Shown here one piece after another: positions 34,517-46,400 of a DNA stretch of 64,000 nt. Position 1 is the stretch's first letter; each line of letters starts with the position of its first letter. Below the pieces are notes generated by a model. That model saw only the letters and a list, made by a program, of their open reading frames with translations, searched no databases and was not told the origin of the DNA. The position numbers and the translations under genes are program-made. The stretch is from NCBI GenBank assembly GCA_037179515.1, contig JAXCGZ010002296.1, positions 1-64,000 on the forward strand, read 5' to 3'. The DNA comes from Halocaridina rubra (lineage: Eukaryota; Arthropoda; Malacostraca; Decapoda; Atyidae).

Positions 34517-34676
34517 TTAGGCTTTATTACCGGTATATTACAAGTGTGTCTTGTTACTGGCTTTAAGGGTCTGGGAGTTATCTTGGTACACAATGGCTTT
34601 ATTACCGGTTACATTGTAAGAGTGTCCTGTTACTGTTTTTAATTAAGGGTCTGGGAGTTATCTAGGTACACAATGG
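34517..34676. repeat. Local tandem duplication, two units of about 80 bp
   Basis: GGCTTTATTACCGGT (34520) and AAGGGTCTGGGAGTTATCT (34566) both recur about 70-85 bp later (34592 and 34647). Confidence 0.8.
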
Positions 34677-35406
34677 GGTTTTGTGATAACGATAACTATT
34701 TATTACCTGGTCTTTAGGAATCATTTTATGGATTTAATCTAACTAGCCCTCTTTGCTGGAGAGAAACGAACTTGGGTTGTCCTATTGGTGATTAACGTAT
34801 TTCTGATGATGCAGCATGGATAAGTACTCCAACAAATTAAATGCTATAAAGAATCAAAATTACAACATATGGATTTCAATTTGATGAAGACACATTTAAT
34901 CCTTGTCTTCATTAATATGCAATTGCAATGATTATTTCCAACAGCAAGCATTCTATAAAATTTCACATTATTCTGACAAAAGCTCAGGTAGCCTGGCACT
35001 CATTTGTTCTGTGTACTAATGTCGCTACATATTTTTCCATTGACATGCATAGTGGTGAACAAAATTAGTAAAAATATGAAAGCTACATCATCACTGTGAT
35101 AAAATAATAATAGTATTAAAGTTAGATTTCCAAAGTTCGATTCTGTAATCGTATTTTCATCAATATTTTAACATTGAATGGTACACCCACAGTACTCAAT
35201 CTACAGTAGTTCCCATACGAATCATTTAACCATTTTCGATATCATCCTATAAACAGCAAAACTAAACAAAATGTTTTTTTGTTTAAAGTGGCTAAAATGG
35301 ACAATTTACCTTAATGACGGTAAAGGAATATTATGGGTACCTTTTTATGAGAAAGGATAATTATGTACATCAGAATAAGCACGGGGCCAAAAATGGTGCA
35401 AATTAC

Positions 35407-35640
35407 CTGTGAAGTTTTGGCCACGACACCCTTCTCCTTTCACATCCAACGGTTGTAGGGCTTAATAAACATCCATATTACTTAATCACACGTGCTGAAA
35501 CAATGACTTCGTTGAGATAACGAATACTCATGAAGACACCTTCAGACCACAACACCAAAACACAATTGCGTCAGCGCAGGAAATTTAGCGAAGAAAAGTC
35601 GCTAAAAAATTAGCCAAAACTATAGCCAAATCCGAGCTGA
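35407..35640 (-). promoter_or_regulatory. Possible 5' non-coding exon and promoter of TMEM62
   Basis: On the minus strand a strong-looking donor (ACAG then GTAATT, exon end at 35407) follows a block that is less AT-rich and has more CpG than its surroundings. The first coding exon needs an upstream exon because its acceptor is 2 nt before ATG. Assigning this block is a guess from position and the donor. Confidence 0.25.
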
Positions 35641-35863
35641 AGGCATATTCATAGCAACATGATCCAACTGATATATTCTAAAAGAGTATAATAAGAAACA
35701 AAAATAAAATTAAATAAAATGAATCGAAAGAGCTAAGATTTGTTTTATGCACCTCTCTCAAAGCCTACCTGAGAAATCAGCTTACCACCCCTTCCTGAAG
35801 TGTACCGCTTTTCCGTATAAACACCAAACTTACCCTATTAAAGTATGTCAGGCTTCAAATTTG

Positions 35864-35930
35864 AGTTAGGTTAGGTTAGTTAGGTAAGGTTAAGTTAGAT
35901 CAAGTGGGTTAAGTTAGTTAGATAAGGTAA
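35864..35930. repeat. Short interstitial TTAGG-like stretch
   Basis: Contains GTTAGGTTAGGTTAGTTAGG followed by degenerate GGTTAAGTTAG units. The arthropod telomere repeat is TTAGG, but this is far too short to be a telomere. Confidence 0.6.
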
Positions 35931-36017
35931 TTTAAGGACCCACCGCAGCCCACCAATGTTGGCCTTAATACAAAAACTAGTGTCTTTCGAGAAAAATAAT
36001 TATCAGATAATTCAAAA

Positions 36018-36468
36018 CACACTTGAAAAAACATGCAGTTAAGCTGGAAAAAGCTCAAGACATGCCACATAACTGGTGCCAGAAATACGAGGCTGATGGA
36101 ATTAGACTTACCATCAATAGAAGCCAGATGAATGAGGGGGATATGGTGAATGCTTTTAAATTTTTTCATGGCTATGACAGAGTGGATAGGGATCGATATT
36201 TTGATATGGCTGGCACTAAAACTAGAGGTCATAGTTTGAAGCTTAATAAGAAAAATTCTGTGCAGGATGAAAGGTAGTACCTTTTTACTGTAAGAGTAGT
36301 TGATAATTGAAATTCGCTAAGCGAGGAGGTAGTTAATGCTAATTCAATCCAGTTTTAAGGACAGTTATGATAAATATCACTAAGTACAAAATGGAACCGA
36401 CCAGAAGACGGGAAGTTACGAGCTTCTTCCGTAAGCACAATTAGGTAATTACAATTAGGTAAATACGT
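36018..36468 (+). pseudogene. Older CR1-like LINE 3' fragment
   Basis: Encodes a diverged version of the C-terminal part of the LINE family at 42-57 kb: LKKHAVKLEKAQ, then FKFFHGYDRVDRDRYFDMAG, then the shared non-coding end with AAATGGAACCGACCAG and a repeated AATTAGGTAA. A small internal region differs strongly and the frame is broken after 36275. Confidence 0.8.
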
Positions 36469-36541
36469 AAAATTTTATAAGAAAAAACAACAACTGTTTA
36501 GTCCAAGAAGGAGTGCATAACACGAAGACTGCACAATCTTT

Positions 36542-37129
<588 letters not shown>

Positions 37130-37130
<1 letters not shown>

Positions 37131-38220
37131 CAGCGTGTATTGGGCTCACGCTGGAGAGGTTGAGGGGAAAGTTCTCAACCTCTTTAGCTAATGACTTAAC
37201 AATGAGCTGTTTCTTGAATATCTAGGAGGTGGGTACCGGCTAATAATGTTCTGTAGCCTGCCCAGATGGTTCATTCCTGCTCTGATTATGGTGCTAGCAG
37301 CTTGAAGGGTATTTACGTCAATGCTATGAGTTACCAGGCTCTAGTCTTCTGTCGTATTTCTGAAAGGACTTCATAATCGAGGATGTAGTGAAGAAGGGGT
37401 TACAGTGTAGCTTCCTGGCAGAAAGTGCACTCCTTGATTAGATCTTTTATCATTTACCAGGTGCACTTGTATCCGAGGCTCAGTCAATAGATGTTTACAT
37501 CTGTACTTCTGTGGAGGTTCTTGGGCAGAGTGATGTGTTGGAGGTTGGTGGCAGTTCTGTACCACGATGTAGAGGGAGATCCGATGTCCATGCACAGATT
37601 GTGTCTGGCTTCTTGTAAATTAAAGGGAAATCTGGTGGCCTTGGTCTTAATCTGGAAAGTCCCAGGGGCAGGGTGGGGATACTTGAATCACTGCCCGGAG
37701 AGAGGCTAGTTTTGCTGTTTTGTAAGCTTACTCATTTCCTTTGATGCCGACATGGCTGGGAATCCAAGCAAGGGTAGCAGCTTTGCCAATGCTGATTACC
37801 CTGTGGTAGAGGTGAAGGATGTCGGTAATGATTCTCACATAGTCTCTGGGGAGCGTCTTCTTGATGGCCTGTAAGGCACCTTTGGAGTCAGTGAGAATGA
37901 GGGCATGGTCAGTTTCTTGTTGAGAGAAGAAGTTAAGGGCATTGGATATGGCAACCAGCTCAGTTTGGAGTGAGGAGTAGAAGTTTGACAATCTGCAGGA
38001 TTCTACATATTCTTCTGTAGTGTAGGGAGCAGCTGAGGCTCCAGTTTCTTGATTAACTGAGCCATTTGCATAGAAAATTTGGGAGTTGTGCCTGCTCCAA
38101 CTCTGGATTTTGTCCTTGCATATGTTTTTGAGGACAAGCAGGTTGAGTGAACTCTTGAGGTTGTCAGGAAGCTCACTATTTATGTTGAGCGGCTGGTCGT
38201 CCCTTGGAGAAGGGCAATGG
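37130..38220 (-). pseudogene. LINE RNase H domain and C-terminus, broken
   Basis: The clearest open part is 37728-37991: LQTELVAISNALNFF, ILTDSKGALQAI and AWIPSHVGIKGNE. With IFYANGSVNQETG just upstream (about 38055-38095), these give the four-part RNase H pattern of I/R1-type LINEs. Downstream frames carry a cysteine-containing C-terminal region (ECTFCQ near 37430). The Asp of the first motif reads as Asn (YANGS) and stops interrupt the frame, so it is dead. Confidence 0.75.
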
Positions 38221-38244
38221 TAATCGGGATGAGGAATGTCCTGC

Positions 38245-38502
38245 TTATATTACACAACCTTGATGTAACCCTACATTCACCTCAAACCAATCACTTATAC
38301 CATTCCCAGCTCTCACACATGCTCTACTATTCATGTAAAAACTCTTCACCGCATTCAACAAACTGCCACTTATTCCATACAGTCGCAACACACGCCACAA
38401 CAGCTCTCTATCTACCTTAGTAAACACTTTCTCTAAGTCTATAAAAGCCCCAAAAGTGTCCTTATCTTTCTCCAAGAATTCCTCACACACCTGTCTTGCC
38501 AT
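38245..38502 (-). pseudogene. RTE-like LINE reverse transcriptase fragment
   Basis: Contains [20 protein letters not shown] and LLNAVKSFYMNSRACVR, ending at VGLHQGCVI and a stop. This is the first half of a reverse transcriptase (the FIDLEKA.D..DR motif, then GL.QGC), in the style of RTE-like LINEs. It abuts the RNase H fragment on the same strand but is of another type, so the two form a mosaic. The catalytic YADD is missing. Confidence 0.7.
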
Positions 38503-38529
38503 TTTAGACTGTATGTCAACAGTTCAGTG

Positions 38530-38644
<115 letters not shown>

Positions 38645-38669
38645 ATTTTGCTGATTATGTTGACACTGT

Positions 38670-40745
38670 ATGATTAGGTAATTGTGCTTTTGGGAGAGAG
38701 TCCTATGCTCATAACTCCCCGTCTCTTGGTCAGTTCCATTTTTGTACTCAGTGATACTTATAATATTTGTCTTTAAAACTATGAATTAAGTTAGCACTAA
38801 CTATCTCCTCGCTTAGTGAATTCCAATCATTACCCACTCTTACACTAAAAAGGTACTTCATTACATCCTGCAAAAAAGATGTCTTACGAAGCTTCCAACT
38901 ATGACCTCTATTTCTAGAGCCAGCCATATTAAAATATCGATTGCTATACAGCTACGGGTAATGGTTAGTCTAATTCTCTCAGCCTCTCCTCAAAACTGAG
39001 ATTGCGCATTTCTGGCATCAGTTTTGTGGAATGTCTTTGAACTGTTTCTAGTTTCTTTATGTGCATTTCAAGTGTATATTCCAAAAGGGGGCAAGCTTTG
39101 GCCTCACATAAGTTACATAAATATTTCTGAACCTTTCCTTTCCCATCTGTCTGTGGACTACCCTTACATTTGCTAAGAAAACATATGTGTCCCTGCTATG
39201 CCATTTATATGCATTTGTGGAGACAATTCTGCCAGCATGTTTACTCCTCGATCTCTCTCATTCTATATCTCTTGAAGTTTTTTACCTGCTATTGAGTATC
39301 CAAGGTTGGGCCTTCTTCCAATTAAACCTATTTTTATTGCCTTACACTTCGAACCATTGAATTTTATTTAACACTTTTCTGACCACTCGTGCAGACTGCT
39401 TAGGTCTCTCTGAACTTCTCTACCATTGTTCTTGTCTCTTTCTTTCTTTACTATCTTTTCATCAACTGCAAGTACATACAAGAAAGGATCTGCAGACTCT
39501 GGTAGGTCATTTACATATACAAGGAACAAGTGTCCCTAAAACTAAACCTTTGGAGCCCCACTACTAACCCTTCTCCATTCAGACACTGAATGTCTTACTT
39601 TCTTAACCCTCTGTTTCTTTCCTTATCAGTAAGTTTTTATTCATTCCAAAACATTTCCACCTATTCTAGCCATTGCTTGCAGCTTCTTAATAAGTCTCCC
39701 ATGTGGGAAAGTGTCAAATGCTTTCTGGAAGTCTATGAATATGCAATCTGCCCAGCCTTCTCTTTCCTGTAAGATTCCGCTTACCTTATCATAGAATTCT
39801 AATAAGTTTGTTACTGTTGATCTACCTTCTCTGAAGCCATGTTGTCTCACTGACAATAAGTTAAAGGATTCCAAGTGAAGGGAGATGTGTTTTCTTAGTA
39901 GTTTCTCCATAACTTTGCAAACTATGCTGGTCAAGGAAACAGGTCTATAGTTTAGAGCTGTATCCCTCCTTCCCTTTTTGAAGAGAGGTACCACGCTCAT
40001 TTGTTTCCAGCATCCTGGAATCTTCCCAGATTCCAGGGAATTTTTAAATATGATGCATAGCGCTACAAATATTGTTTTAGCACATATCTTATTTACGTAA
40101 GGGGATATATTATTATGACCTCTAGATTTATGGCCATCTAACTCCATCAGCTCCTTGCATACCTCTGTGGCTGAAAAGACGATATTCTATAATACCGGCC
40201 CATGAGCTCCTATCTCTGCAATCTGAAGGTGTAGGGGTATTTTCTGCCTGTAAATACTGACTGAAACTCCTTGTTCAAGTCTTTGAAAATCTCTTCATCC
40301 GTCTCAACGTTGCTTCCATTCGCCCTCTTTAATTTTAAAATTTGTTCTATGACCTTCGTTTTCATCTGATAACGCTGAGGAAAAGTTTGGGATATTCTTT
40401 AGTCTTCCTGGTGATATCCCTTTCATAATATTTCTCAATCTCTCTTCTTTTACTTAGGCGATCATTTCTTGCTCTTTTATAACTCGGCCAGGAATTTATG
40501 TTTTTTCTCCTCCTATACCTTTTCCAGCATTTGTCTCTCCACTCCTTAGCTCTCTTACACTCATTATTGAAGCATTTCTCTCTGACATGAATAACTCCTA
40601 CTTTGGTGGGAGGTATGAAAACAGTGGCTATCTTCCCATATTCCTCACAAAAGATTTTGTACATATCTTGTATCGATTTGTTGTTAACTAAGGTCCTCCA
40701 GACAAAAACAGCATCAAGCTCATTAAGTTTGTTGTCACCTCCTTT
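38670..40745 (-). pseudogene. Older 5'-truncated CR1-like LINE copy
   Basis: Same family as the array at 42-57 kb but clearly more diverged and on the opposite strand. It runs from the linker between endonuclease and reverse transcriptase (40362-40664, with KEWRDKCWKRYRRRKN) through reverse transcriptase motifs at 39641-40147 (PLFKKGRRDTALNYRPVSLT, HGFREGRSTVTNLLEFYD, CIFIDFQKAFDTFPHGRL) to a 3' end near 38676 with AATTACCTAATCA. Many stops and shifts. It lies just outside the hAT element. Confidence 0.85.
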
Positions 40746-40966
40746 CGGATTGCAACACTCTTATCCATGAATAAAAGATCTGTAGAGTATGCTGGCTAAT
40801 AATTATGTTGATTGGTGCTAAATCAACTTAATATACATTATTAAAAATAAATGAAGTTCAATTTCAAAGAGTAGGGATGCGCAGAGATATTTAGCTAATC
40901 ATTACGGACACCTAGGGATATTTTGATAAACTTTTAGGATTTTTTTCAGGCAAAATGCAAAAGCTG
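40746..40966. other. Left flank of the hAT element
   Basis: AT-rich sequence ending with the 8-bp duplication; no gene. Confidence 0.5.
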
Positions 40967-40974
40967 AGTTGGCT
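40967..40974. repeat. Target-site duplication, left
   Basis: AGTTGGCT, identical to 59374-59381; 8 bp is the normal hAT target duplication length. Confidence 0.9.
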
Positions 40975-41145
40975 CAGTGTTGCCACTTTGTGGATAATAT
41001 CCACAAATTTGTGGATAAAATCAGCCTTTGTGGATAGTTTTGTGGATTCAAAATCTAAACACAGAATCTGTAGATATTTTTTGCGGATATTTAGCTGTAC
41101 ATGGATATTTTTGTGGAAATTTAATATTGTGTGGATTTTTTTTGT
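40975..41145 (+). repeat. Left hAT terminal and subterminal repeats
   Basis: A 16-bp terminal inverted repeat is followed by a cluster of GTGGATA/ATCCAC words in both orientations (for example TGTGGATAATATCCACAA). Such subterminal words serve as transposase-binding sites in hAT elements; here that role is inferred. Confidence 0.8.
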
Positions 41146-41488
41146 GGAACAAGAAGTTATATCTATGCAGAAAGCAAAAAGATAATAAATACAAATGAAA
41201 TTATATAGAAAACCTTTCTGCAATATCAAAACATGTAGAACTCATGTTTCCATTCTGCCGGTTTTCCTGACATTGGTACTTGAAATCTATTACCACATAT
41301 CCAAACGTTACCAACGTATCATAAGCGTATTGCAATAATGGCTTGTATCATTCCTTTCTACGACCGATGTTGCTTGTGCGATTCTGCACGACCAGGCCCC
41401 AGTAACCACTGACCAGTCAGTTCAATCGCCGGTCAGTCAAAACACTACCCTACTTTTCTTGATTAAACCTTCAGAAAGTGGCTCAGTC

Positions 41489-41552
41489 ATGAGTGACAAG
41501 AAATATAACCAGAGATATCGTTCTGCTTGGGAGAATGATTCCAGATTCAAAG
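41489..41552 (+). pseudogene. hAT transposase, first coding exon
   Basis: ATG at 41489 opens 21 codons plus one base, beginning [20 protein letters not shown], then a donor AAAG|GTATTT. With the exon starting at 57026 after an ACAG acceptor the phase is right, giving K-G then WLQPYPG. The K[YF].Q.[FY]R..WE.D..FKGWL pattern is the usual start of a group of hAT (BED-finger-like) transposases. This exon itself is intact; the gene as a whole is broken in exon 2. The frame is too short to stand out on its own. Confidence 0.8.
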
Positions 41553-41562
41553 GTATTTAGCA

Positions 41563-41705
<143 letters not shown>

Positions 41706-41937
41706 GAATGTAAGGATATAAGTCTCCTGATATTTAGTATCAATGAAAGGCATCGGAGAAAACTGCTAAATATATGCAGGCCTTGAAGAAAGACTATGCA
41801 TCGAATATCCCAGTTGAAGAGAAGCATTCCTCTCGTCCAGAATTGATTCTTTGACACAATTTTCTTGAAGGCTTGGATTTCGAGCTTTCGAAGGCTTCAA
41901 GCCTCCACCGTCAGGAAAGAGAAGAAGCAATGGTAAA

Positions 41938-42155
<218 letters not shown>

Positions 42156-42183
42156 ATATACCGTACATACATACACACACACA

Positions 42184-42979
42184 CATGAGTGTCAGAAAAG
42201 TGGCTAATGAAATTCAATACTTCAAAATGTAAGGTAATGAAAATGGGTACAAGTGCAAGAAGGCCCAAGCTTGACTACTCGGTGGCTGGAGTACAACTTC
42301 AAGAGACAGAAAATGAGAGAGATCTAGGAGTAAACATACTGGCAGATTTGTCTCCAGAAATACATATAAATGGCATAGTAAGGGCAGCATATGCATTCTT
42401 ATCAAATGTAAGGGTAGCCTTCAGGCACATGGACAAGGAAATGTTCAGAAATATTTATGTAACCTATGTGAGGCCAAAACTCGAATATGCAGCCCCCTTT
42501 TGGAATCCGCACTTGAAAAAGCACATAGCTAAGCTTGAAAAAGTTCAAAGACATGCCACGAAACTGGTGCCAGAAATACGCAATCTCAGTTATGATGAGA
42601 GGCTGAGGGAATTAGACTTACCATCACTCGAAGCTAGAAGAGTGAGGGGGATATGGTGACAGTCTTTAAATTCCTTCATGGTTATGATAGAGTGTATAGG
42701 GATCGATATTTTGATATGGCTGGCTCTAGAACTAGAGGTCATAGTTTAAAGCTTCGTAAGAAAACTTCTTCGCAGGATGTAAGGAAATACTTTTTCAGTG
42801 TAAGAGTAGTTGATAATTGGAATTGGCTAAGCGAGGAGGTTGTTAATGCTATCTCAATCCATAGTTTTAAGGACAGGTATGATAAGTATCACTAAGTATA
42901 AAATGGAACCGATCAGGAGACGGGAAGATACGAGCTTTGGGCTCTTTCCCGTAAACACAATTAGGTAATCACACATACA
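42184..42979 (+). mobile_element. CR1-like LINE, array copy 1 (3' fragment)
   Basis: Begins in (AC)n at the point equivalent to 44055 in copy 2, so it keeps only the end of the reverse transcriptase and the C-terminal domain. Open frames 42189-42659 and 42653-42895 are nearly identical in sequence to the same part of copy 2; one G is missing at the GTGAGGGGG run near 42650, shifting the frame. Ends with one AATTAGGTAATCAC unit. Confidence 0.93.
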
Positions 42980-42999
42980 GTGGCACTAAAAAAAAAGGG

Positions 43000-44858
43000 A
43001 GAGAGGCAGAGAGAGACTATGAGAGGGACATCACCAGGAAGGCTAAAGAAAATCCCAAGCTTTTCCACAGCTTTATCAGAGGAAAACTGAAGGTAAAAGA
43101 ACAGGTTTTAAGGCTAAAGAGAGCGGATGGAAGCATCACTGAGACGGATGAAGAGATCTGCAAAGAATTGAACAAGGAGTTTCAGTCAGTATTTACAGTA
43201 GAAAATACCCCACCCCCTCAGATAGCAGTGATAGAAGCTCAAGGGCCGGTATTAGAGAACATCAACCTTACAGCCACAGAGGTATGCAAAGCGCTGATGG
43301 ATTTAGATGTTCATAAAGCTACAGGTCCTGATGACATATCCCCTCATGTGCTTAAAAAATGCGCAAACACAATATCAGTGGCACTAAGTATCATATTTAA
43401 GGAGTCACTGGAGTCGGGGGAGATTCCAAGATGCTGGAAACAAGCAAATGTGATACCTATCTTCAAAAAGGGAAGGAGGGATACGGCTCTGAACTATAGA
43501 CCCGTTTCCTTGACCAGCATAGTTTGCAAAGTTATGGAGAAACTACTAAGGAAACATATCGCTCTTCACTTGGAATCCTTCAACTTTTTGTCAGTGAGGC
43601 AACATGGCTTCAGAGAAGGTAGATCAACAGTAACAAACTTATTAGAATTTTATGATGAAGTAAGCCAAATCTTACAGGAAAGAGAGGGCTGGGCAGATTG
43701 CATATTCCTAGACTTCCAGAAAGCGTTTGACACTGTTCCACATGGGAGACTTATTAGGAAGCTGCAATCAATGGCTAGAATAGGTGGAAATGTTTTGGAA
43801 TGGATAAATACTTACTTAGAAGGAAGGGAACAGAGGGTTAGAGTAAGACACTCAGTGTCTGAATGGAGAAGAGTTAGTAGTGGAGTTCCACAGGGTTCAG
43901 TTTTAGGGCCACTTTTGTTCATTGTATATGTAAATGACCTACTAGAGTCTGTAAATTCATTCATGAATATGTTTGCAGATGATGCAAAGATTGTGAAGAA
44001 AGTAAAAAACGAGAACAATGGTAGAGAACTTCAGGAGGATCTAAATAATCTGCATGAGTGGTCAGAAAAGTGGCTAATGAAATTCAATACTTCAAAATGT
44101 AAGGTAATGAGAATGGGTACAAGTGCAAGAAGGCCCAAGCTTGACTACTCGGTGGCTGGAGTACAACTTCAAGAGACAGAAAATGAGAAAGATCTAGGAG
44201 TAAACATACTGGCAGATTTGTCTCCAGAAATACATATAAATGGCATAGTAAGGGCAGCATATGCATTCTTATCAAATGTAAGGGTAGCCTTCAGGCACAT
44301 GGACAAGGAAATGTTCAGAAATATTTATGTAACCTATGTGAGGCCAAAACTCGAATATGCAGCCCCCTTTTGGAATCCGCACTTGAAAAAGCACATAGCT
44401 AAGCTTGAAAAAGTTCAAAGACATGCCACGAAACTGGTGCCAGAAATACGCAATCTCAGTTATGATGAGAGGCTGAGGGAATTAGACTTACCATCACTCG
44501 AAGCTAGAAGAGTGAGGGGGGATATGGTGACAGTCTTGAAATTCCTTCATGGTTATGATAGAGTGGATAGGGATCGATATTTTGATATGGCTGGCTCTAG
44601 AACTAGAGGTCATAGTTTGAAGCTTCGTAAGATAACTTCTTTGCAGGATGTAAGGAAATACTTTTTCAGTGTAAGAGTAGTTGATAATTGGAATTGGCTA
44701 AGCGAGGAGGTAGTTAATGCTATCTCAATCCATAGTTTTAAGGACAGGTATGATAAGTATCACTAAGTATAAAATGGAACCGATCAGGAGACGGGAAGAT
44801 ATGAGCTTTGGGCTCTTTCCCGTAAACACAATTAGGTAATCACAATTAGGTAATAACA
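43000..44858 (+). mobile_element. CR1-like LINE, array copy 2 (5'-truncated)
   Basis: Starts within the linker before the reverse transcriptase and ends with two AATTAGGTAAT units. Holds the longest open frame of the array (43168-44766). Confidence 0.93.
43168..44766 (+). CDS. CR1-like LINE reverse transcriptase (5'-truncated but open)
   Basis: An open frame of about 530 codons that also stays open upstream to the truncation at about 43000; no natural start codon is present. Reading from 43168: LDVHKATGPDDISPHVLKK, VIPIFKKGRRDTALNYRPVS, QHGFREGRSTVTNLL, CIFLDFQKAFDTVPHGRL (first catalytic Asp), SSGVPQGSVLGPLLF, and MFADDAKIVKK with the FADD catalytic pair, then a thumb and C-terminal region with KCKVMRMGTS, YVRPKLEYAAPFWNP and FLHGYDRVDRDRYFDMAGSR. 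It makes the first DNA strand at the target nick in LINE mobilisation. All catalytic residues are present, but the endonuclease is absent from this copy, so it cannot move alone. Confidence 0.9.
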   Translation: MNKEFQSVFTVENTPPPQIAVIEAQGPVLENINLTATEVCKALMDLDVHKATGPDDISPHVLKKCANTISVALSIIFKESLESGEIPRCWKQANVIPIFKKGRRDTALNYRPVSLTSIVCKVMEKLLRKHIALHLESFNFLSVRQHGFREGRSTVTNLLEFYDEVSQILQEREGWADCIFLDFQKAFDTVPHGRLIRKLQSMARIGGNVLEWINTYLEGREQRVRVRHSVSEWRRVSSGVPQGSVLGPLLFIVYVNDLLESVNSFMNMFADDAKIVKKVKNENNGRELQEDLNNLHEWSEKWLMKFNTSKCKVMRMGTSARRPKLDYSVAGVQLQETENEKDLGVNILADLSPEIHINGIVRAAYAFLSNVRVAFRHMDKEMFRNIYVTYVRPKLEYAAPFWNPHLKKHIAKLEKVQRHATKLVPEIRNLSYDERLRELDLPSLEARRVRGDMVTVLKFLHGYDRVDRDRYFDMAGSRTRGHSLKLRKITSLQDVRKYFFSVRVVDNWNWLSEEVVNAISIHSFKDRYDKYH

Positions 44859-45317
44859 CAAGTTGCCAAGTAGTACAGCTGTCTTATTTTCTTCATTTTT
44901 TTTGCTTTTCTTTTAGCTTTCTCCTTTACTATTTTTTTTTATTTTGCATATATATTGAGTTAAATGTAAAGTCTAATCCTGTGATAACATATATTGGTTA
45001 GCAAGTGAGTTTATCAGTTAGGAAGAATATATAGCAGAAACAGGTGGGTGCCTCCTCAGACACAAATTCGAATTTTTCCTCAGGTTTGACTTTTGTTTTG
45101 TTGCATTTTTTTTCTTTCTTTTTCTTTTTATCCTTAAATTACCATGGTCAAGTTTTTAAGTTAAGATGTGTGTTACCAGAAAAGAGATAAATTGAGTCAC
45201 TAAATAGCACTTATATGGAGATATAAAAATTCTGTGTGAAGCTTAAATAAAAGTTTTTCTCTTTTTTTTTCTCTTTCTCTTCTTCTTTCTATATTCTGTG
45301 AGAGGGAGAACATAAAA

Positions 45318-46400
45318 TTGAGGCCATCTCTGTCCCAAACCTCCCCCATCCATGGGTCGGTAGGAGGGGTAGCCATTAGGAGACTTAAACAGAAAATAAA
45401 GAAGTTAGAGGCAATGGTTATAAGCTTTGATGAAAAAATTCGGAATATGGATGGAGAAATGAAAGAGAATGAAACACTCAGAGAGCAAATAAGATCTTTG
45501 GAGGAAGCAAATAAAGCACAAGGGCAGGAGAGAAAGGAACTAAAAAAAAGAATAAAGAAGCTGGAAGGGGAAAAGAGTCAACTAGAATCTAGAATTTCTA
45601 AACAAGAAGATAAAAATAAACAGCTGAATGACAACCTAAAGGAATTAGATGTTAGTTCACTGCTCTCTTCTGAGAGAGACAAGATTGCTGCCTGGAATGT
45701 CCAGATTAAGGAAAACATTGAACAGTTCAGAAAAGAGTTCCAGGAGCTGAATATGGAAAATGATGCCATGACAACTTCCTTTGCTGATGCACTAAAGGGG
45801 AATGTGGCAGTAAAATAGGCTGTAAGGGTGGTGGCACTGGAAAACATACAAACAGTTGACTATAAAGAGACAGTAATCGAAAAAATGAAAGACGTTGTGA
45901 TGGAAAGGGCAAACCCACTCATCAGACAGGCACTTGATAAGGAGAAGACAGTGGTAATCTCAGGCATAAGCGAATCCCAGGAGCCAACATGGCAGGGGAG
46001 ACTTGAAGAAAATAAAGCTTTTGGGTTGTAGACCTGATAAGAAAGCTTGGAGTAGTATGTGGTCCTGAGGATATTGTAAACATTCACCAACTAGGTAAAT
46101 ATTCGAGGGAAGGAAAGCCGAGACCAACAAAAGTAACCTTTGAGAGAGGGGAAACATGTAGAGAAATATTGTTGAGGAAAAAAAAGTCTAAAAGACCTTC
46201 AAGAATTCAAAGAAGTGTTCATTAGACGATACAGAACACAGAAAGAGATGGGAAAGATCAAAAACTTGTTGCAAGAGGCAAGAAGGTTAAATGATGAAAG
46301 AAATGAAGAAGAGAAGAAAAATTTTCATTACAGAGTTCTTCCAGACAAAGGGGAGATAAAGAAGATAATGACAGAAGATCAGGGGATGGGGCCTCATTAA
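45318..46400 (+). pseudogene. LINE ORF1 (coiled-coil, RRM-like RNA-binding protein), broken
   Basis: Residues from 45318 form a long heptad-rich coiled coil (ENETLREQIRSLEEANKAQG, KLEGEKSQLESRISKQEDKN) ending at a TAG at 45816-45818. The same frame resumes at once (VVALENIQTVDYKE) to 46031, where a one-base shift leads into GPEDIVNIHQLGKYSREGK, RPTKVTFERGETCREILL and a basic helical end with RYRTQKEMGKIKNLL, stopping at TAA 46398-46400. A coiled coil followed by a P..V.F...R..IL domain matches LINE ORF1 proteins, which bind the element RNA. In copy 5 the region is broken at other sites. Confidence 0.8.

Larger units (their letters stand above)
33451..36017. other. Mostly unique AT-rich sequence
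   Basis: No gene recognised apart from the possible TMEM62 leader exon at about 35407. Holds a local tandem duplication at 34517-34676 and a TTAGG-like stretch at 35864-35930. Confidence 0.45.
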
